Assembly: GCA_028280065.1 (NCBI GenBank)
Contig: JANQMN010000139.1
Location: forward strand, 158,531 to 222,530
Source of the DNA: Hahella sp.
GTDB taxonomy: Bacteria; Pseudomonadota; Gammaproteobacteria; Pseudomonadales; Oleiphilaceae
Direction: 5' to 3'
Length of the DNA stretch: 64,000 nucleotides
In this document: piece after piece, positions 9,237 to 18,359 of the stretch
Numbering within the stretch: position 1 is the stretch's first letter
Layout of the letters: each line of letters starts with the position of its first letter
Notes under the pieces: model-generated
Databases searched by the model: none
The model's input: the letters and a program-made list of their open reading frames with translations, nothing else
Told to the model about the DNA's origin: nothing
Translations under genes and position numbers: made by a program

Positions 9237-11411
9237 TCAGTCAATGATTGAAAATTCGAGATAAAAGATACTGCCTCCCTCCGGAGGGCATTTAAAGTTA
9301 ATCGTACCGCCCATTTTTTCTACCAGCTGTTTGGTGATATACAAACCAAGACCGCTGCCGCCCACACGGCGGGTGTCGGAACTATCTTCCTGGGTAAATC
9401 GCTCAAACAGTTTGGTTTGGAATTCTAGTTTGATGCCCGGACCTTGATCGATGATACTCACCCGCACCCGTGGTTCGGATAGCTGAGTTTCCGGGTGCTG
9501 TCCGAGGGTTTCGGCTCGCAGCCTAATGAGGCCGTTGTCGGGTGAAAACTTGGCCGCATTGGAAATCAGGTTAGACAGGACTTGCTGGAACCGCAGATGG
9601 TCGACGGCTATCTTCTGACCGCTTGCAGGATTTTCCAATTGCAAACGGCAATTGTATCCTTTGACATAAGCTTCGTTGCTTTTCACCGCTTCCTCAAGCA
9701 GTTTATCGATTTCAAGCTCTTCGTATTTTATGGGCAAACTGCCTGCGGAAAGTTTTTCAATATCCAGCAGATCGTCAATAAGGCGTTTCAGGCGTTCACA
9801 ATTAGTTTGGGCAATACCTAGAAGTTCATGACCCCGTTCCGTGAGTTTTCCGGCCACGCCGGCAGCAGCCAATGCGATTGAGCCGTTTATCGCTGTCAGA
9901 GGCGTGCGAAGTTCATGGCTGACCGTGGAAATAAATTCGCTTTTGAGTTTATCGACTTTTTGCTGTTCGGTTAGGTCGCGCATAACGGCGAGAAACATGC
10001 GTTGGTTGCTGATGTACATTTCCTTGACATAGAGTTCCAATGGAAAGTTGCTACCGTTACTCCGGCGTCCTTCGACCACGCGCCGTTTGCCGATAATTTT
10101 AGCCTCGCCTGTTTGGATATAGCGCTGCACAAAGGCATCGTGTTGCTCCGCAATTTCGGGGGGCATTAAACTGTCAATATTTGCTCCCCGGTAATCCGTC
10201 GAGTTTCCTCCGAAAATCCGGCCTACAGAGGGGTTCGCGGTTTCAATTAAACAGTCTTCGTCCATGGTGAGCACAGCATCCTCAACCGTATCGAAAATTG
10301 CTTGTAACCGCGTTGCAGCTTCAACGGAGGCAGTGGACATTTGTTCCGCGAGAACTTCGGCACGTTGTTTCTGGCGGCTGATCGTTTGCAGAATAATGAA
10401 GACCAAGAAGCTGACTACGGCACCGAATCCTGCAACGTAGTCCGGAACTTGTTCTTCAAAACCTCTGCTTAGCGCAGCATCGCTGTAGATCCAAAGACGC
10501 CATACGCGACCGCCCATGTGTAAGTCGGAAGTGAAGCGATAATGGGCTTCCAAATGTTCGGAGAGAACGAAGACTTTATCCTTATCCGTCTTGGAGCTAT
10601 ACAGGTAAACGCCTTGCGGGTCGTCGGTAATGTCGTAGGCCACCATTTTAAGATCCGGAAGGAAAGGGTCCACAGCCTGTCTCAGCAGGTCGGCGACTAA
10701 CACCGGGCTGAACACCAAGGCGATTTTCTCCGTATTTTCCGCACCTTGCCGCGGGGGTATTGCGACGGGAAGAAATATCACCACACTATGGCTGAACTTA
10801 CTGTATAGCGGCGCGGAAAGTGTCGACGGTGCAGAAATGACCATATCGCCGGTTTTCTGTATGCGGTTTATGGCTTCTCTTAGAATTTGGTCGGAATATA
10901 AGTCCAAGCCTATGTAATTCTCATTAGCCTTGCTCCCGGGCTCGAGGTAAAAAATAGGATAGTAGAGGTCGCTACGACCCTGGGTTTTCAACCGGTAGTC
11001 CGGGGTTTCATTGGCCCGCTGATGAGCGACGTGCTCTGCCAATATCTCCCCGGTTATCGACTCGCTATAGCCAAATCCAACGATACCCGGATAGTGTTCG
11101 GGTAATTCCAGTTCGCTTACGAAGGTTCGCCATTCCTCCCGGCTGACATACTCTGAGGCCTGTACGAAACCTTGTCCGGCCCGGAGTATCAAATACTGTT
11201 TTGTCAACTGTGTCTCAATGCGTCCCTTTATCTCACTTGCTGTAAAATTAAACCGGTCCAGAAAACGTTCTGCGACGAACACTTTAACCTGGTGCCATGC
11301 TGCAACAGTCATAATGACTGAAATAACTAAGACCACCCAGGCGATGTTCGGTGAAAGCCAACTCGTCAATTGTGGTTTTTTTGGTTTGTCCTGCACCGGA
11401 AGTACGACCAA
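9237..11411 (-). CDS. CHASE-PAS hybrid-free sensor histidine kinase
   Basis: About 724 residues counted from a TTG at 11411; a GTG at 11396 is another possible start and neither has a good ribosome site. Order of parts: a first transmembrane helix (about 25-45), a periplasmic CHASE domain (about 70-300, with YPGIVGFGYSE and YLEPGSKANENYIGLDLYSD), a second transmembrane helix (about 330-350), a short coiled coil, a PAS domain (about 370-480), HisKA with phospho-acceptor His499 in STVSHELRTPL, and HATPase_c with N box NLISNAAKF, G1 DQGPGI and G2 GGSGLGLYI. It should sense a small extracellular ligand and phosphorylate a response regulator. No regulator gene lies beside it, so it is an orphan kinase. 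Confidence 0.9.
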   Translation of the reverse strand: MVVLPVQDKPKKPQLTSWLSPNIAWVVLVISVIMTVAAWHQVKVFVAERFLDRFNFTASEIKGRIETQLTKQYLILRAGQGFVQASEYVSREEWRTFVSELELPEHYPGIVGFGYSESITGEILAEHVAHQRANETPDYRLKTQGRSDLYYPIFYLEPGSKANENYIGLDLYSDQILREAINRIQKTGDMVISAPSTLSAPLYSKFSHSVVIFLPVAIPPRQGAENTEKIALVFSPVLVADLLRQAVDPFLPDLKMVAYDITDDPQGVYLYSSKTDKDKVFVLSEHLEAHYRFTSDLHMGGRVWRLWIYSDAALSRGFEEQVPDYVAGFGAVVSFLVFIILQTISRQKQRAEVLAEQMSTASVEAATRLQAIFDTVEDAVLTMDEDCLIETANPSVGRIFGGNSTDYRGANIDSLMPPEIAEQHDAFVQRYIQTGEAKIIGKRRVVEGRRSNGSNFPLELYVKEMYISNQRMFLAVMRDLTEQQKVDKLKSEFISTVSHELRTPLTAINGSIALAAAGVAGKLTERGHELLGIAQTNCERLKRLIDDLLDIEKLSAGSLPIKYEELEIDKLLEEAVKSNEAYVKGYNCRLQLENPASGQKIAVDHLRFQQVLSNLISNAAKFSPDNGLIRLRAETLGQHPETQLSEPRVRVSIIDQGPGIKLEFQTKLFERFTQEDSSDTRRVGGSGLGLYITKQLVEKMGGTINFKCPPEGGSIFYLEFSIID

Positions 11412-11489
11412 GTAGAGACTGTAGTGAGAGTGTAGTTCAAAACAAAGGCAAATTTATCTTGCAAAGGTCTGCAGGTGCTACGCGAGACG

Positions 11490-12143
11490 CTACTGCTTCC
11501 TGGGGTTTTTCAGCCCGCAACCGGTTAAAATCAGTTCCGTTAAAAATTCAGTTACTTGCGTGCGATCTTCCTGTTCGAATTCCCGCTTATTGGTAATGGT
11601 CAGAATCTGCGCATCGAAATCGGCATAGTGCTGGGTCGAAGACCATATGAGGAATATGAGATGTACAGGGTCAACGGATTTAATTTTTCCTTGCTCTGCC
11701 CAGCAGGTGATAATGCCGGCTTTTTCTTTAACCCAGCGGCGCAAATCAGTCCTGAGATGGTCTTCCAGATGCGGTGCGCCTTGGATTATTTCCAGTGCAA
11801 ATAGTTTAGAGGCGATTGGCCGCGAAAAAGCCAAATCGATTTTTTTCCGTATGAAATCGCCCAGGACTTCTGCCGGATCGTCATCTACTTTGATATCCGC
11901 TAGGGCGAGCTTCCATAAGTTTACAATGTTTTCAAGCACCGCATTGTAGAGCCGATGCTTGTTTTTAAAATAGTAGTGCAGATTGGCCTTGGGCAGGCCG
12001 GCTTGGTCGGCAATTGCCTGCATCGTGGTTCCCTTGAACCCGTGCTTCACAAACTCTTTTTCCGCGGCGCAGAGAATCGCCTCGACATTCTTGCGCCGAA
12101 TTTCGCCTTTTCCCGTTAACTCTGCACTACTACCCGCCTTCAT
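11490..12143 (-). CDS. rutR: TetR-family regulator, RutR-like (pyrimidine/nucleobase response)
   Basis: A 217-residue protein starting at ATG 12143 (MKAGSSAEL). An in-frame extension further upstream would overlap the preceding transporter gene and has no regulator-like sequence, so I reject it. The N-terminal helix-turn-helix is clear (ILCAAEKEFVKHGFKGTTM, then ADQAGLPKANLHYYFKNK). The C-terminal domain includes LIWSSTQHYADFDAQI, which matches the WA-TQ-YADF signature of E. coli RutR/YcdC. RutR binds uracil or thymine and represses pyrimidine catabolism and transport. It is the last gene of the transporter operon, 19 bases after the binding-protein gene. A RutR-type operator lies upstream of the operon, which suggests autoregulation. 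The symbol is by similarity; the effector was not tested. Confidence 0.8.
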   Translation of the reverse strand: MKAGSSAELTGKGEIRRKNVEAILCAAEKEFVKHGFKGTTMQAIADQAGLPKANLHYYFKNKHRLYNAVLENIVNLWKLALADIKVDDDPAEVLGDFIRKKIDLAFSRPIASKLFALEIIQGAPHLEDHLRTDLRRWVKEKAGIITCWAEQGKIKSVDPVHLIFLIWSSTQHYADFDAQILTITNKREFEQEDRTQVTEFLTELILTGCGLKNPRKQ

Positions 12144-12162
12144 AATATGGTCGCAACCTGTT

Positions 12163-13242
12163 TCAAGACTTGGGAAGTTGGCCGTCCACGCCCTCGATAT
12201 ACCAGTTAAAACCACGCAACTGGTCATCCGACATGGTTTCGCCCTCGACGATTTTAACGGTTCCGGATTGGTCGCGGACGGGGCCGTCAAACACCCGTAT
12301 ATCACCGCTTTTCAGCGCTGCCTTTTTACTTTCAACCAAGGATTTTACTTCGTCGGGCACGCTCTTGTTTAACGGTGCGAGATCGGTGACGCCATGTTCA
12401 ATGCCTAACCAAAGATCTTCGGCTTTCCAGGTGCCGTCCAAAACGGACTTGGCTTTTTCCAGATAAATCGGCCCCCACTTATGGACTGCGGCCGTGAGGT
12501 GGGCGTTGGCTCCATAGCCGGACATATCGGAGTGATAGCCGATAGCATATACTCCTTTCGCCTCTGCTGTCTGGATCACGGCGGCGCTGTCGGTGTGTTG
12601 CGTTAGCACGTCCGCGTCTTGCAAAATAAGCGTTTCCGCAGCTTCGCGCTCCTTCGCGGGGTCATACCAGCTACTTACCCAGACCACCTTAACTTTGGCT
12701 GCCGGATTGACTTCTTTGACACCTTTGGTAAACGCATTGATGCCGCGCACGACTTCGGGGATTGGAAAGGATGCCACGTAGCCAAGCGTATTGGTTTTAG
12801 TCGTTTTGCCGGCAACCAATCCGCTTAGATACCGCGCTTGATAAGCGCGTACCATGTAGGTGCCCATGTTCTTGCTCTGCTTGTAGCCGGTCGCGTGCTC
12901 GAATTTTACCTTGGGAAAACGTTTTGCCACTTTCAGGGTGGGATTCATATAACCGAAGGAGGTGGTAAAAATGAGCTCATGGCCCTTTGCCGCCAATTGG
13001 CGAATAACCCGTTCGGCGTCCGCGCCCTCCGGTACGCTTTCCACATAGCTGGTGGTGACCTTGCCGGCTAATTGCTGTTCGACATATTTGCGTGCTTCAT
13101 CGTGCGAGTAGGTCCAGCCGGCATCACCCGTAGGACCGACATAGACAAAGCCGATCTTTAGGTCAGCGGCCTTGGCTGACAGGTTGATACCCGATGCCAA
13201 TAGGCAGGCGATCGCAAGTTTTACAAGAAGTCGATGAGACAT
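12163..13242 (-). CDS. BMP-family ABC transporter substrate-binding protein
   Basis: A 359-residue periplasmic protein with a signal peptide cleaved near SAKAAD. The mature start LKIGFVYVGPTGDAGWTYSHD and the later GHELIFTTSFGYM and VYAIGYHSDMSGYG segments are hallmarks of the BMP/PnrA/Med family. These proteins bind purine nucleosides or related nucleobases and deliver them to an inner-membrane ABC transporter. Gene order ATPase - permease - permease - BMP protein - RutR-like regulator on one strand makes a complete importer. The RutR partner suggests pyrimidine or general nucleobase uptake, while the family is best known for nucleosides, so the exact substrate is uncertain. The next gene starts 19 bases after its stop. 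Confidence 0.92.
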   Translation of the reverse strand: MSHRLLVKLAIACLLASGINLSAKAADLKIGFVYVGPTGDAGWTYSHDEARKYVEQQLAGKVTTSYVESVPEGADAERVIRQLAAKGHELIFTTSFGYMNPTLKVAKRFPKVKFEHATGYKQSKNMGTYMVRAYQARYLSGLVAGKTTKTNTLGYVASFPIPEVVRGINAFTKGVKEVNPAAKVKVVWVSSWYDPAKEREAAETLILQDADVLTQHTDSAAVIQTAEAKGVYAIGYHSDMSGYGANAHLTAAVHKWGPIYLEKAKSVLDGTWKAEDLWLGIEHGVTDLAPLNKSVPDEVKSLVESKKAALKSGDIRVFDGPVRDQSGTVKIVEGETMSDDQLRGFNWYIEGVDGQLPKS

Positions 13243-13295
13243 TTAGGATTCTCCCAGTTCAGTTTCATACATGTATCATGGTTAAGGTTTTGAAG

Positions 13296-14222
13296 TCAGA
13301 TTTGTGGCCGGTAAGGCTGACCGAGCGCTAATGGCGTATTGAGCTTGGCCTTAATGGTGTCATTACTGATGATCATCAGGACAACGATAGTTGCGATATA
13401 AGGCAGCATGGAAAGTAAGTTTGGCGAGACGGAAAACCCTAATCCCTGCAAAACCAGATGCATAATACTGGCCGCGCCAAATAGATAGGCGCCGAGCAGC
13501 ACCCTTTCCACCTTCCAACTGGCAAATACCACCAACGCCAGGGCTATCCAGCCCCTACCGGCAGACATGCCCTCGGACCACAAGGGCGTGTACGCCAGCG
13601 ACAGATAACCCCCTGCCAATCCCGCCATCGCACCGCCGAAGAGAACGGCTCCGTAGCGAACCAGCATTACACGCATTCCGATGGCATTCGCGGATTCGGG
13701 ATTTTCCCCCACGGCGCGGATGGTCAGGCCAAGACGCGTGCGGCGGAAACAAAAATATAGGGCGGCGAAAATACCCCAGGATAGATACACCAGGGGATCG
13801 TGAGAAAACAAAACTTTGCCGATCACCGGCAAACTGCTAAGCAAGGGTATTTCCAGTTGGGAGATACCTTCTATACCGACTCCGACATATTCAGTTCCGA
13901 GGAATGCCGACAGGCCGATGCCGAAAATCGTCAGCGCCAAGCCGGTTGCGACCTGGTTTGCCACCAGGGAGATAGCCAGAAAACCGAACAGCAACGACAT
14001 GAACAGGCCCGCCAGCATGGCGGCGCCTACCCCCAGCCACAAAGATCCGGTGACCACGGTTATGATGAAGCCGGTGGCGGCGCCCATCAACACCATGCCT
14101 TCCTGGCCGAGATTTAGCACCCCGGCTTTTTCGCAAACCAGTTCACCCAGGGCGATAAGCACTAATGGCGTGCCGGTGCGGATGGTGGCGAACAGTATGT
14201 TGGTGAGTAAGTCGATATCCAT
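13296..14222 (-). CDS. nucleoside/nucleobase ABC transporter permease (NupQ/YufQ-like)
   Basis: A 308-residue inner-membrane protein with about eight hydrophobic helices. It contains the BPD_transp_2 core: GELVCEKAGVLNLGQEGMVLMGA near residues 26-48 and RAVGENPESANAIGM near 170-185, the latter being the cytoplasmic coupling segment that contacts the ATPase. It is the shorter of two permeases, matching YufQ/NupQ of the Bacillus nucleoside importer. The upstream permease gene ends 13 bases before it and the BMP gene starts 53 bases after it, so all belong to one operon. Confidence 0.93.
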   Translation of the reverse strand: MDIDLLTNILFATIRTGTPLVLIALGELVCEKAGVLNLGQEGMVLMGAATGFIITVVTGSLWLGVGAAMLAGLFMSLLFGFLAISLVANQVATGLALTIFGIGLSAFLGTEYVGVGIEGISQLEIPLLSSLPVIGKVLFSHDPLVYLSWGIFAALYFCFRRTRLGLTIRAVGENPESANAIGMRVMLVRYGAVLFGGAMAGLAGGYLSLAYTPLWSEGMSAGRGWIALALVVFASWKVERVLLGAYLFGAASIMHLVLQGLGFSVSPNLLSMLPYIATIVVLMIISNDTIKAKLNTPLALGQPYRPQI

Positions 14223-14235
14223 AATATATTCCGAT

Positions 14236-15315
14236 CTAATTCGCGGTTTGCGGGTTCTGTCTGGAGGCCGGCAATATTCGATAGCCGATTAATACATCGC
14301 ACGCCAACAGAAAGAACAACAGCATGCCCTGAAACAAGCCGGTAATGGACTTTGGCAAGGTTAAATCCATCTGCACCATCTCGCCGCCCATGTAGGTCAA
14401 GCCCAACAGCATGCTGGCGAACAGAATGCCTAGCGGATGCATGCGGCCAAGAAACACGACTATGATCGCGGCATAGCCATAACCGGGAGAAATATGAGGG
14501 GATAATTGGCCGAGAGGCCCGGTGACTTCGGCAATACCCGCCAATCCCGCCAGTGCGCCGGAAACCAATAATGCCATCCAGGTCAGCCAACGGGTCCGGA
14601 AGCCGGCGAATCTAGCCGCTTTTTCGTCTTCACCGAGAACGCTAATCTGAAAACCGAGGAGAGTGCGTGTCAGCAGGGTCCACATCACTGCTAACACTAG
14701 AAGCGCCAGCAATAAGCTGATGCTGAGGCGGTAATCCTCGTGAATGAGCGGCATGGTCACCGATTCGGTGAACAAGGCAGACTCGGGAAAGTTAAATCCG
14801 TCGGGGTCCATCAACGGCCCGTGAACCGCATACAGCAACGCATTCAAGGCGATATAGTTGAGCATGATGGTGGTGAGGACTTCGTTGGCATGGAAATGGG
14901 TTTTCAGCCAGGCAGCCAATGCTGCCCAGGCCATGCCGCAGACGGTTCCCGCCAGCAACACTAACGGCAATATCCAAATGTCATTCAAGTGCATCAGCTC
15001 AAGCGCTATCCAACCCCCGCCGAGTCCACCCATGATGAATTGCCCTTCGGCGCCGATGTTCCAAACCCGAGCGCGATAACAGAAGTTTAAACCCAGCGCG
15101 CACAACATTAACGGCGCGACTTTGACGCCAAGTTCCGTCCAGCCGTAAAGGTCTGTCAACGGGGCAATAAAGAAGGTGTAAAGCGCCTGGCCCGGAGCGT
15201 GGCCGAGCACCGAAAACAGGGTGCCGCCGGCGGCCAGGGTCAGGACAATTGCCAATACCGGTGACAAGGCCATCATGAGTTTGGAGTCGGATGGCCGCCT
15301 TTCCAGTCTAAGCAT
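14236..15315 (-). CDS. nucleoside/nucleobase ABC transporter permease (NupP/YufP-like)
   Basis: A 359-residue multi-helix membrane protein. RVWNIGAEGQFIMGGLGGGWIAL is the family's conserved first core segment and SVLGEDEKAARFAGF is the coupling segment. It is the longer permease partner of the heterodimeric importer. Its ATG lies inside the end of the ATPase gene (8-base overlap), so translation is probably coupled. No frame problem is visible. Confidence 0.93.
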   Translation of the reverse strand: MLRLERRPSDSKLMMALSPVLAIVLTLAAGGTLFSVLGHAPGQALYTFFIAPLTDLYGWTELGVKVAPLMLCALGLNFCYRARVWNIGAEGQFIMGGLGGGWIALELMHLNDIWILPLVLLAGTVCGMAWAALAAWLKTHFHANEVLTTIMLNYIALNALLYAVHGPLMDPDGFNFPESALFTESVTMPLIHEDYRLSISLLLALLVLAVMWTLLTRTLLGFQISVLGEDEKAARFAGFRTRWLTWMALLVSGALAGLAGIAEVTGPLGQLSPHISPGYGYAAIIVVFLGRMHPLGILFASMLLGLTYMGGEMVQMDLTLPKSITGLFQGMLLFFLLACDVLIGYRILPASRQNPQTAN

Positions 15316-16843
15316 AGGCGGGCGCTCCCTGATTTGAGGCCGATTCGGTGAACTCCCCGGCCATCCATTGTCCCAAGCGTTGAATGCTTACTTGGCTGGC
15401 GGGCAATACCGGCGAAAGCTTTCCTTCGCAAATAGCGCCGAGGCGGTCACAGATCTTGAATAGCTCTTCGATGTCTTCCGAGAGAATTAAAACTCCGGCG
15501 CCCTGGTCGCGGAGGTTTATCAAAGCGTCATGAATGACGATGGCCGCGCCGATGTCGACACCCCAGGTCGGGTGCGAACAGACCAGCAGTTTCGGCTGCT
15601 GAAGCACTTCCCGGCCGATGATGAACTTTTGCAGATTTCCGCCGGATAAGCTTTTGGCTTGAGCGTCGATGTTTTCCGCTTTGACATTGAATTTGTCGAG
15701 GATTTCCTGAGTCAGTTTGCGCAGCGGCAAGCGTTGTATCCAACCCCAGCGATTGACCATCTGGCCGAAGCCGGTAAGCAGGGTATTTTGCACCAGCGAA
15801 TGGGAGGGGACAGCACCACGTCCCAGTCTCTCTTCAGGCACCACGCCAACCCCCAACTTACGGCGTTGATCGGGGTAGAGCCTGCCCACCGGCCGGCCGT
15901 GAAGCTTCACCTGCCCGGCGGCCGAGCGGGCTTCACCGCTAATCAGCGAAAGCAGCTCTTCCTGGCCGTTTCCGGCAACGCCGGCGATACCGACGATTTC
16001 GCCAGCATTCACCGTAAAACCGATGTCGCGGATCGGCGAGGCAAAAGGATCATCCGGTTGGTGAACCAGCCCTGTAATCTCCAGAATGGGCGAGCCGCCC
16101 TGCACCTTGTCAAACTGCCGAAACAAAGGGGTGTCGTCACCTACCATCAGGCGCGCCAGTTCTTCGGTCGTGGTATCTGCCGGTTTACATTGTCCGCTTA
16201 GTTCACCGTGGCGCAGAATGGAAGCGATGTCGCAAAGTTGCCGGACTTCTTCCAGTTTATGGGTAATAAAAAGAATGCTGCAGCCTTCTGCCGCAAGTTG
16301 CCGCAAAGTCTTAAACAGTCTACCGACTTCTTGGGGAGTCAGTACCGACGTCGGCTCGTCAAGGATTAGCAACTGCAGGTTTTGCAGGAGACAACGGACA
16401 ATTTCCACACGTTGTTGCTCGCCGACGGAAAGCGTGTGGACAAAGCGGTCAGGGTCGAGTTTCATGCCGTAGTGGTCGGAAACTTCAGAGATTTTTTGCT
16501 TTAGCTCCGCACGATTGCGAAATTGCCCGGCGGGTAGGCCAAGGGCGATATTCTCAGCCACTGTCAATGTTTCAAACAGGGAAAAGTGCTGAAAAACCAT
16601 GCCGATGCCCAGCCGCCGGGCATCGGCGGGACCTTCGATCACAACCTGTTTGTTTTGCCAGGTGATTTCCCCCGCATCGGGTTTGACGACACCGTAAATG
16701 ATTTTCATCAAGGTGCTTTTCCCAGCGCCGTTCTCGCCGAGCAGGGCGTGTATCTCCCCAGGTTGGACCGTTAAGGAAATGTCTTGATTGGCGATACAGC
16801 CGGGATACCGTTTGGTAATCCCGCTAAGCTCGAGCCTATTCAT
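15308..16843 (-). CDS. nucleoside/nucleobase ABC transporter ATPase (NupO/YufO-like)
   Basis: A 511-residue protein with two ABC domains in one chain, as usual for sugar and nucleoside importers. The first has Walker A GENGAGKS at residues 36-43, signature LSVGEQQR and Walker B LLILDEPTSVL. The second has the typical altered P-loop GVAGNGQEELL, signature LSGGNLQK near residue 395 and a following LLVCSHPTWGVD Walker B in which the usual Glu is replaced by His. Such asymmetric sites are normal in this family. It is the first gene of the five-gene operon; a RutR-type operator lies about 245 bases upstream of its ATG. Confidence 0.93.
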   Translation of the reverse strand: MNRLELSGITKRYPGCIANQDISLTVQPGEIHALLGENGAGKSTLMKIIYGVVKPDAGEITWQNKQVVIEGPADARRLGIGMVFQHFSLFETLTVAENIALGLPAGQFRNRAELKQKISEVSDHYGMKLDPDRFVHTLSVGEQQRVEIVRCLLQNLQLLILDEPTSVLTPQEVGRLFKTLRQLAAEGCSILFITHKLEEVRQLCDIASILRHGELSGQCKPADTTTEELARLMVGDDTPLFRQFDKVQGGSPILEITGLVHQPDDPFASPIRDIGFTVNAGEIVGIAGVAGNGQEELLSLISGEARSAAGQVKLHGRPVGRLYPDQRRKLGVGVVPEERLGRGAVPSHSLVQNTLLTGFGQMVNRWGWIQRLPLRKLTQEILDKFNVKAENIDAQAKSLSGGNLQKFIIGREVLQQPKLLVCSHPTWGVDIGAAIVIHDALINLRDQGAGVLILSEDIEELFKICDRLGAICEGKLSPVLPASQVSIQRLGQWMAGEFTESASNQGAPAYA

Positions 16844-17228
16844 GCAGCTAACCTGACTATCTGGACAGGATGGCGTTCAGCAAAGGTTTTGCCAACTGTT
16901 GAAAACGGCAGAAAGTTGGCCGGTATGGATCTTCTAACGTGCTGATTTTTCATTCACTTCTGGTAATTGTATGCGCCTAATAGGGTTGTCTGACAAGGAT
17001 CTTGCCTGGCAAATGCCGCCGGGCAGTATATCATTCAATGCAACAAACGAGTGCATAATCGGTGTGTAAAGATTTTATTTGGTGCGCTTTGACCTGTTGG
17101 TCAGGTTAGTGTTCGGATGGCGCAGCAAGTGTGAGGCATCCACTGCTGTTCGCGCTGATTGCCAAGTCAATTGCATTCGGAGTGGGATTGGTCAGGAAGA
17201 TCTCAATGCGCACCGCTACGGAGAAGTT
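16844..17228. other. intergenic region upstream of the nucleobase-transport operon
   Basis: This 385-base stretch lies between the end of dgkA and the start of the transporter ATPase gene and must hold the operon promoter. Apart from the RutR-type palindrome at 17089-17104 I see no gene, hairpin or riboswitch. No purine-riboswitch core could be recognised by eye. I could not fix a -10/-35 pair with confidence. Confidence 0.5.
17089..17104 (-). promoter_or_regulatory. RutR-type operator
   Basis: TTGACCTGTTGGTCAG matches the RutR consensus known from E. coli (TTGACCA-N2-TGGTCAA) at 12 of 14 fixed positions. It lies between dgkA and the transporter operon whose last gene encodes a RutR-like TetR protein. 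The pairing of regulator and site supports autoregulation of nucleobase uptake. Confidence 0.65.
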
Positions 17229-17594
17229 TCATGGCAGTAACAGAACACAACCCCAGGTCAGCAGGACAATGAGCAATGCGATAAAAACAGCGGCAGAACC
17301 CATGTCTTTGGCGCGGCCACTCAACTCATGGGAGTCGAAGCTGACGCGATCCACCACGTTCTCGATAGCGGTGTTCAGCAGTTCAACCATCAGGACCATT
17401 AGAATGGTGCCGACCAGTAAAACCTTTTCGATAGCCGTATTGCCTAGATAGAATCCCAACGGGACCAGAAATGCCGCAGCGATCAGCTCCTGTCTGACCG
17501 CCGCTTCGTAGAGCCAGCCAGCGCGTAAGCCCTGCATGGAGTAACCGGTCGCCTTAATGATTCGTTTAACACCCGTGTGACCTGTCTTATTCAT
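17229..17594 (-). CDS. dgkA: diacylglycerol kinase DgkA
   Basis: About 121 residues from ATG 17594, close to the 122 residues of E. coli DgkA. The frame is open further upstream to 17666, but that part is not family-like. Three transmembrane helices follow an amphipathic start (VKRIIKATGYSMQGLRAGW). The active-site stretch ELLNTAIENVVDRVSFDSHELSGRAKDMGSAAV is intact, with the catalytic Glu in the VELLNTAIE helix and the conserved Glu/Asn pair. The enzyme phosphorylates diacylglycerol to phosphatidate in the inner membrane, recycling lipid left by osmoregulated glucan or LPS modification. Its relation to neighbouring genes is not evident. Confidence 0.92.
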   Translation of the reverse strand: MNKTGHTGVKRIIKATGYSMQGLRAGWLYEAAVRQELIAAAFLVPLGFYLGNTAIEKVLLVGTILMVLMVELLNTAIENVVDRVSFDSHELSGRAKDMGSAAVFIALLIVLLTWGCVLLLP

Positions 17595-17789
17595 ATGCTT
17601 TTCATTTGCTTCTTGGACAATAGCCGGTACTGGTTTAGAGGGTTCTTTCAGGCGCAAAGGATACACGCAGGAGCCCCGATAAACTAGTTGGTTATACTAT
17701 ACTTTTCGATAGGCATGGCGCAGAGCTGTTGAGACGGCGGCTGGAAGAAACTTATTCGTGGCTTGCCGGACGATAGGAGTGGATTTGCA

Positions 17790-18317
17790 ATGACGCCTGC
17801 AGAGCAGGAGAAGGTTCAACTTGAGCACGATGCAGCTAAGATTTTTATGCGGTGCTACGAAGCCAAATTCCAGGTTCCCATCCGGCATATTTGGCACAAT
17901 CTACCTCGCAAGCCAGATGTTTCCTGTTATCTTCAGGATAGACGGCTCGATATGGAAATAGCCCACCTGTATGGCTCGGAACAGGAGGCTATGAAGATTC
18001 TGGGCAGAGAACTGGATGAACATACGCGGAATGAGTTACTGGCATTGGAACAAACACCGGCAGACGGACGGTTGTTAACGGCCCTGAATCGCATCCTGGT
18101 AAACAAAGGCGGTAAGAGCTACCGCACGGAGAGAGTCTGGTTGGTGATTCGGAACGCCCACCCTGCCTGGACCTCGGCTGCGATAGCCGAGCTCCAAGAT
18201 TTAATTAATGTTCCTAATGAGCATGTCTTTGAACAAATTTGGATCGTCGGAGATATGCGGGGCGAAACCGGCATTTTGCAGTTGTATCCGGCATGCTCCT
18301 TGAGTGGCTCTCCTTAA
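17790..18317 (+). CDS. unrecognised 175-residue cytoplasmic protein
   Basis: Starts at ATG 17790 with AGGAGTGG seven bases before it; an upstream TTG at 17763 lacks such a site. No signal peptide or membrane helix. The middle contains KPDVSCYLQDRRLDMEIAHL, then a helical stretch, then a strand-like ERVWLVIRNAHP and EQIWIVGDM. The order Pro-Asp, strand, Asp-x-Glu, strand recalls the restriction-endonuclease-like fold, in which PD and (D/E)xK residues bind metal, but the lysine is absent here (Glu-Ile-Ala). I therefore give no function. It may be co-transcribed with the following binding-protein gene, which starts 42 bases after its stop. Confidence 0.6.
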   Translation: MTPAEQEKVQLEHDAAKIFMRCYEAKFQVPIRHIWHNLPRKPDVSCYLQDRRLDMEIAHLYGSEQEAMKILGRELDEHTRNELLALEQTPADGRLLTALNRILVNKGGKSYRTERVWLVIRNAHPAWTSAAIAELQDLINVPNEHVFEQIWIVGDMRGETGILQLYPACSLSGSP

Positions 18318-18359
18318 ACTAAAGGAAGCCGTGGTGAAGTCATTGGCATTGGTGAATAA

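Noticed and set aside
12144..12305. Upstream extension of the RutR-like gene
   Set aside because: It overlaps the end of the BMP gene and its sequence is unlike TetR proteins; ATG 12143 fits the family start.
16844..17228. Purine riboswitch before the transporter operon
   Set aside because: No conserved riboswitch core could be recognised on the minus strand, and a protein operator explains the control better.
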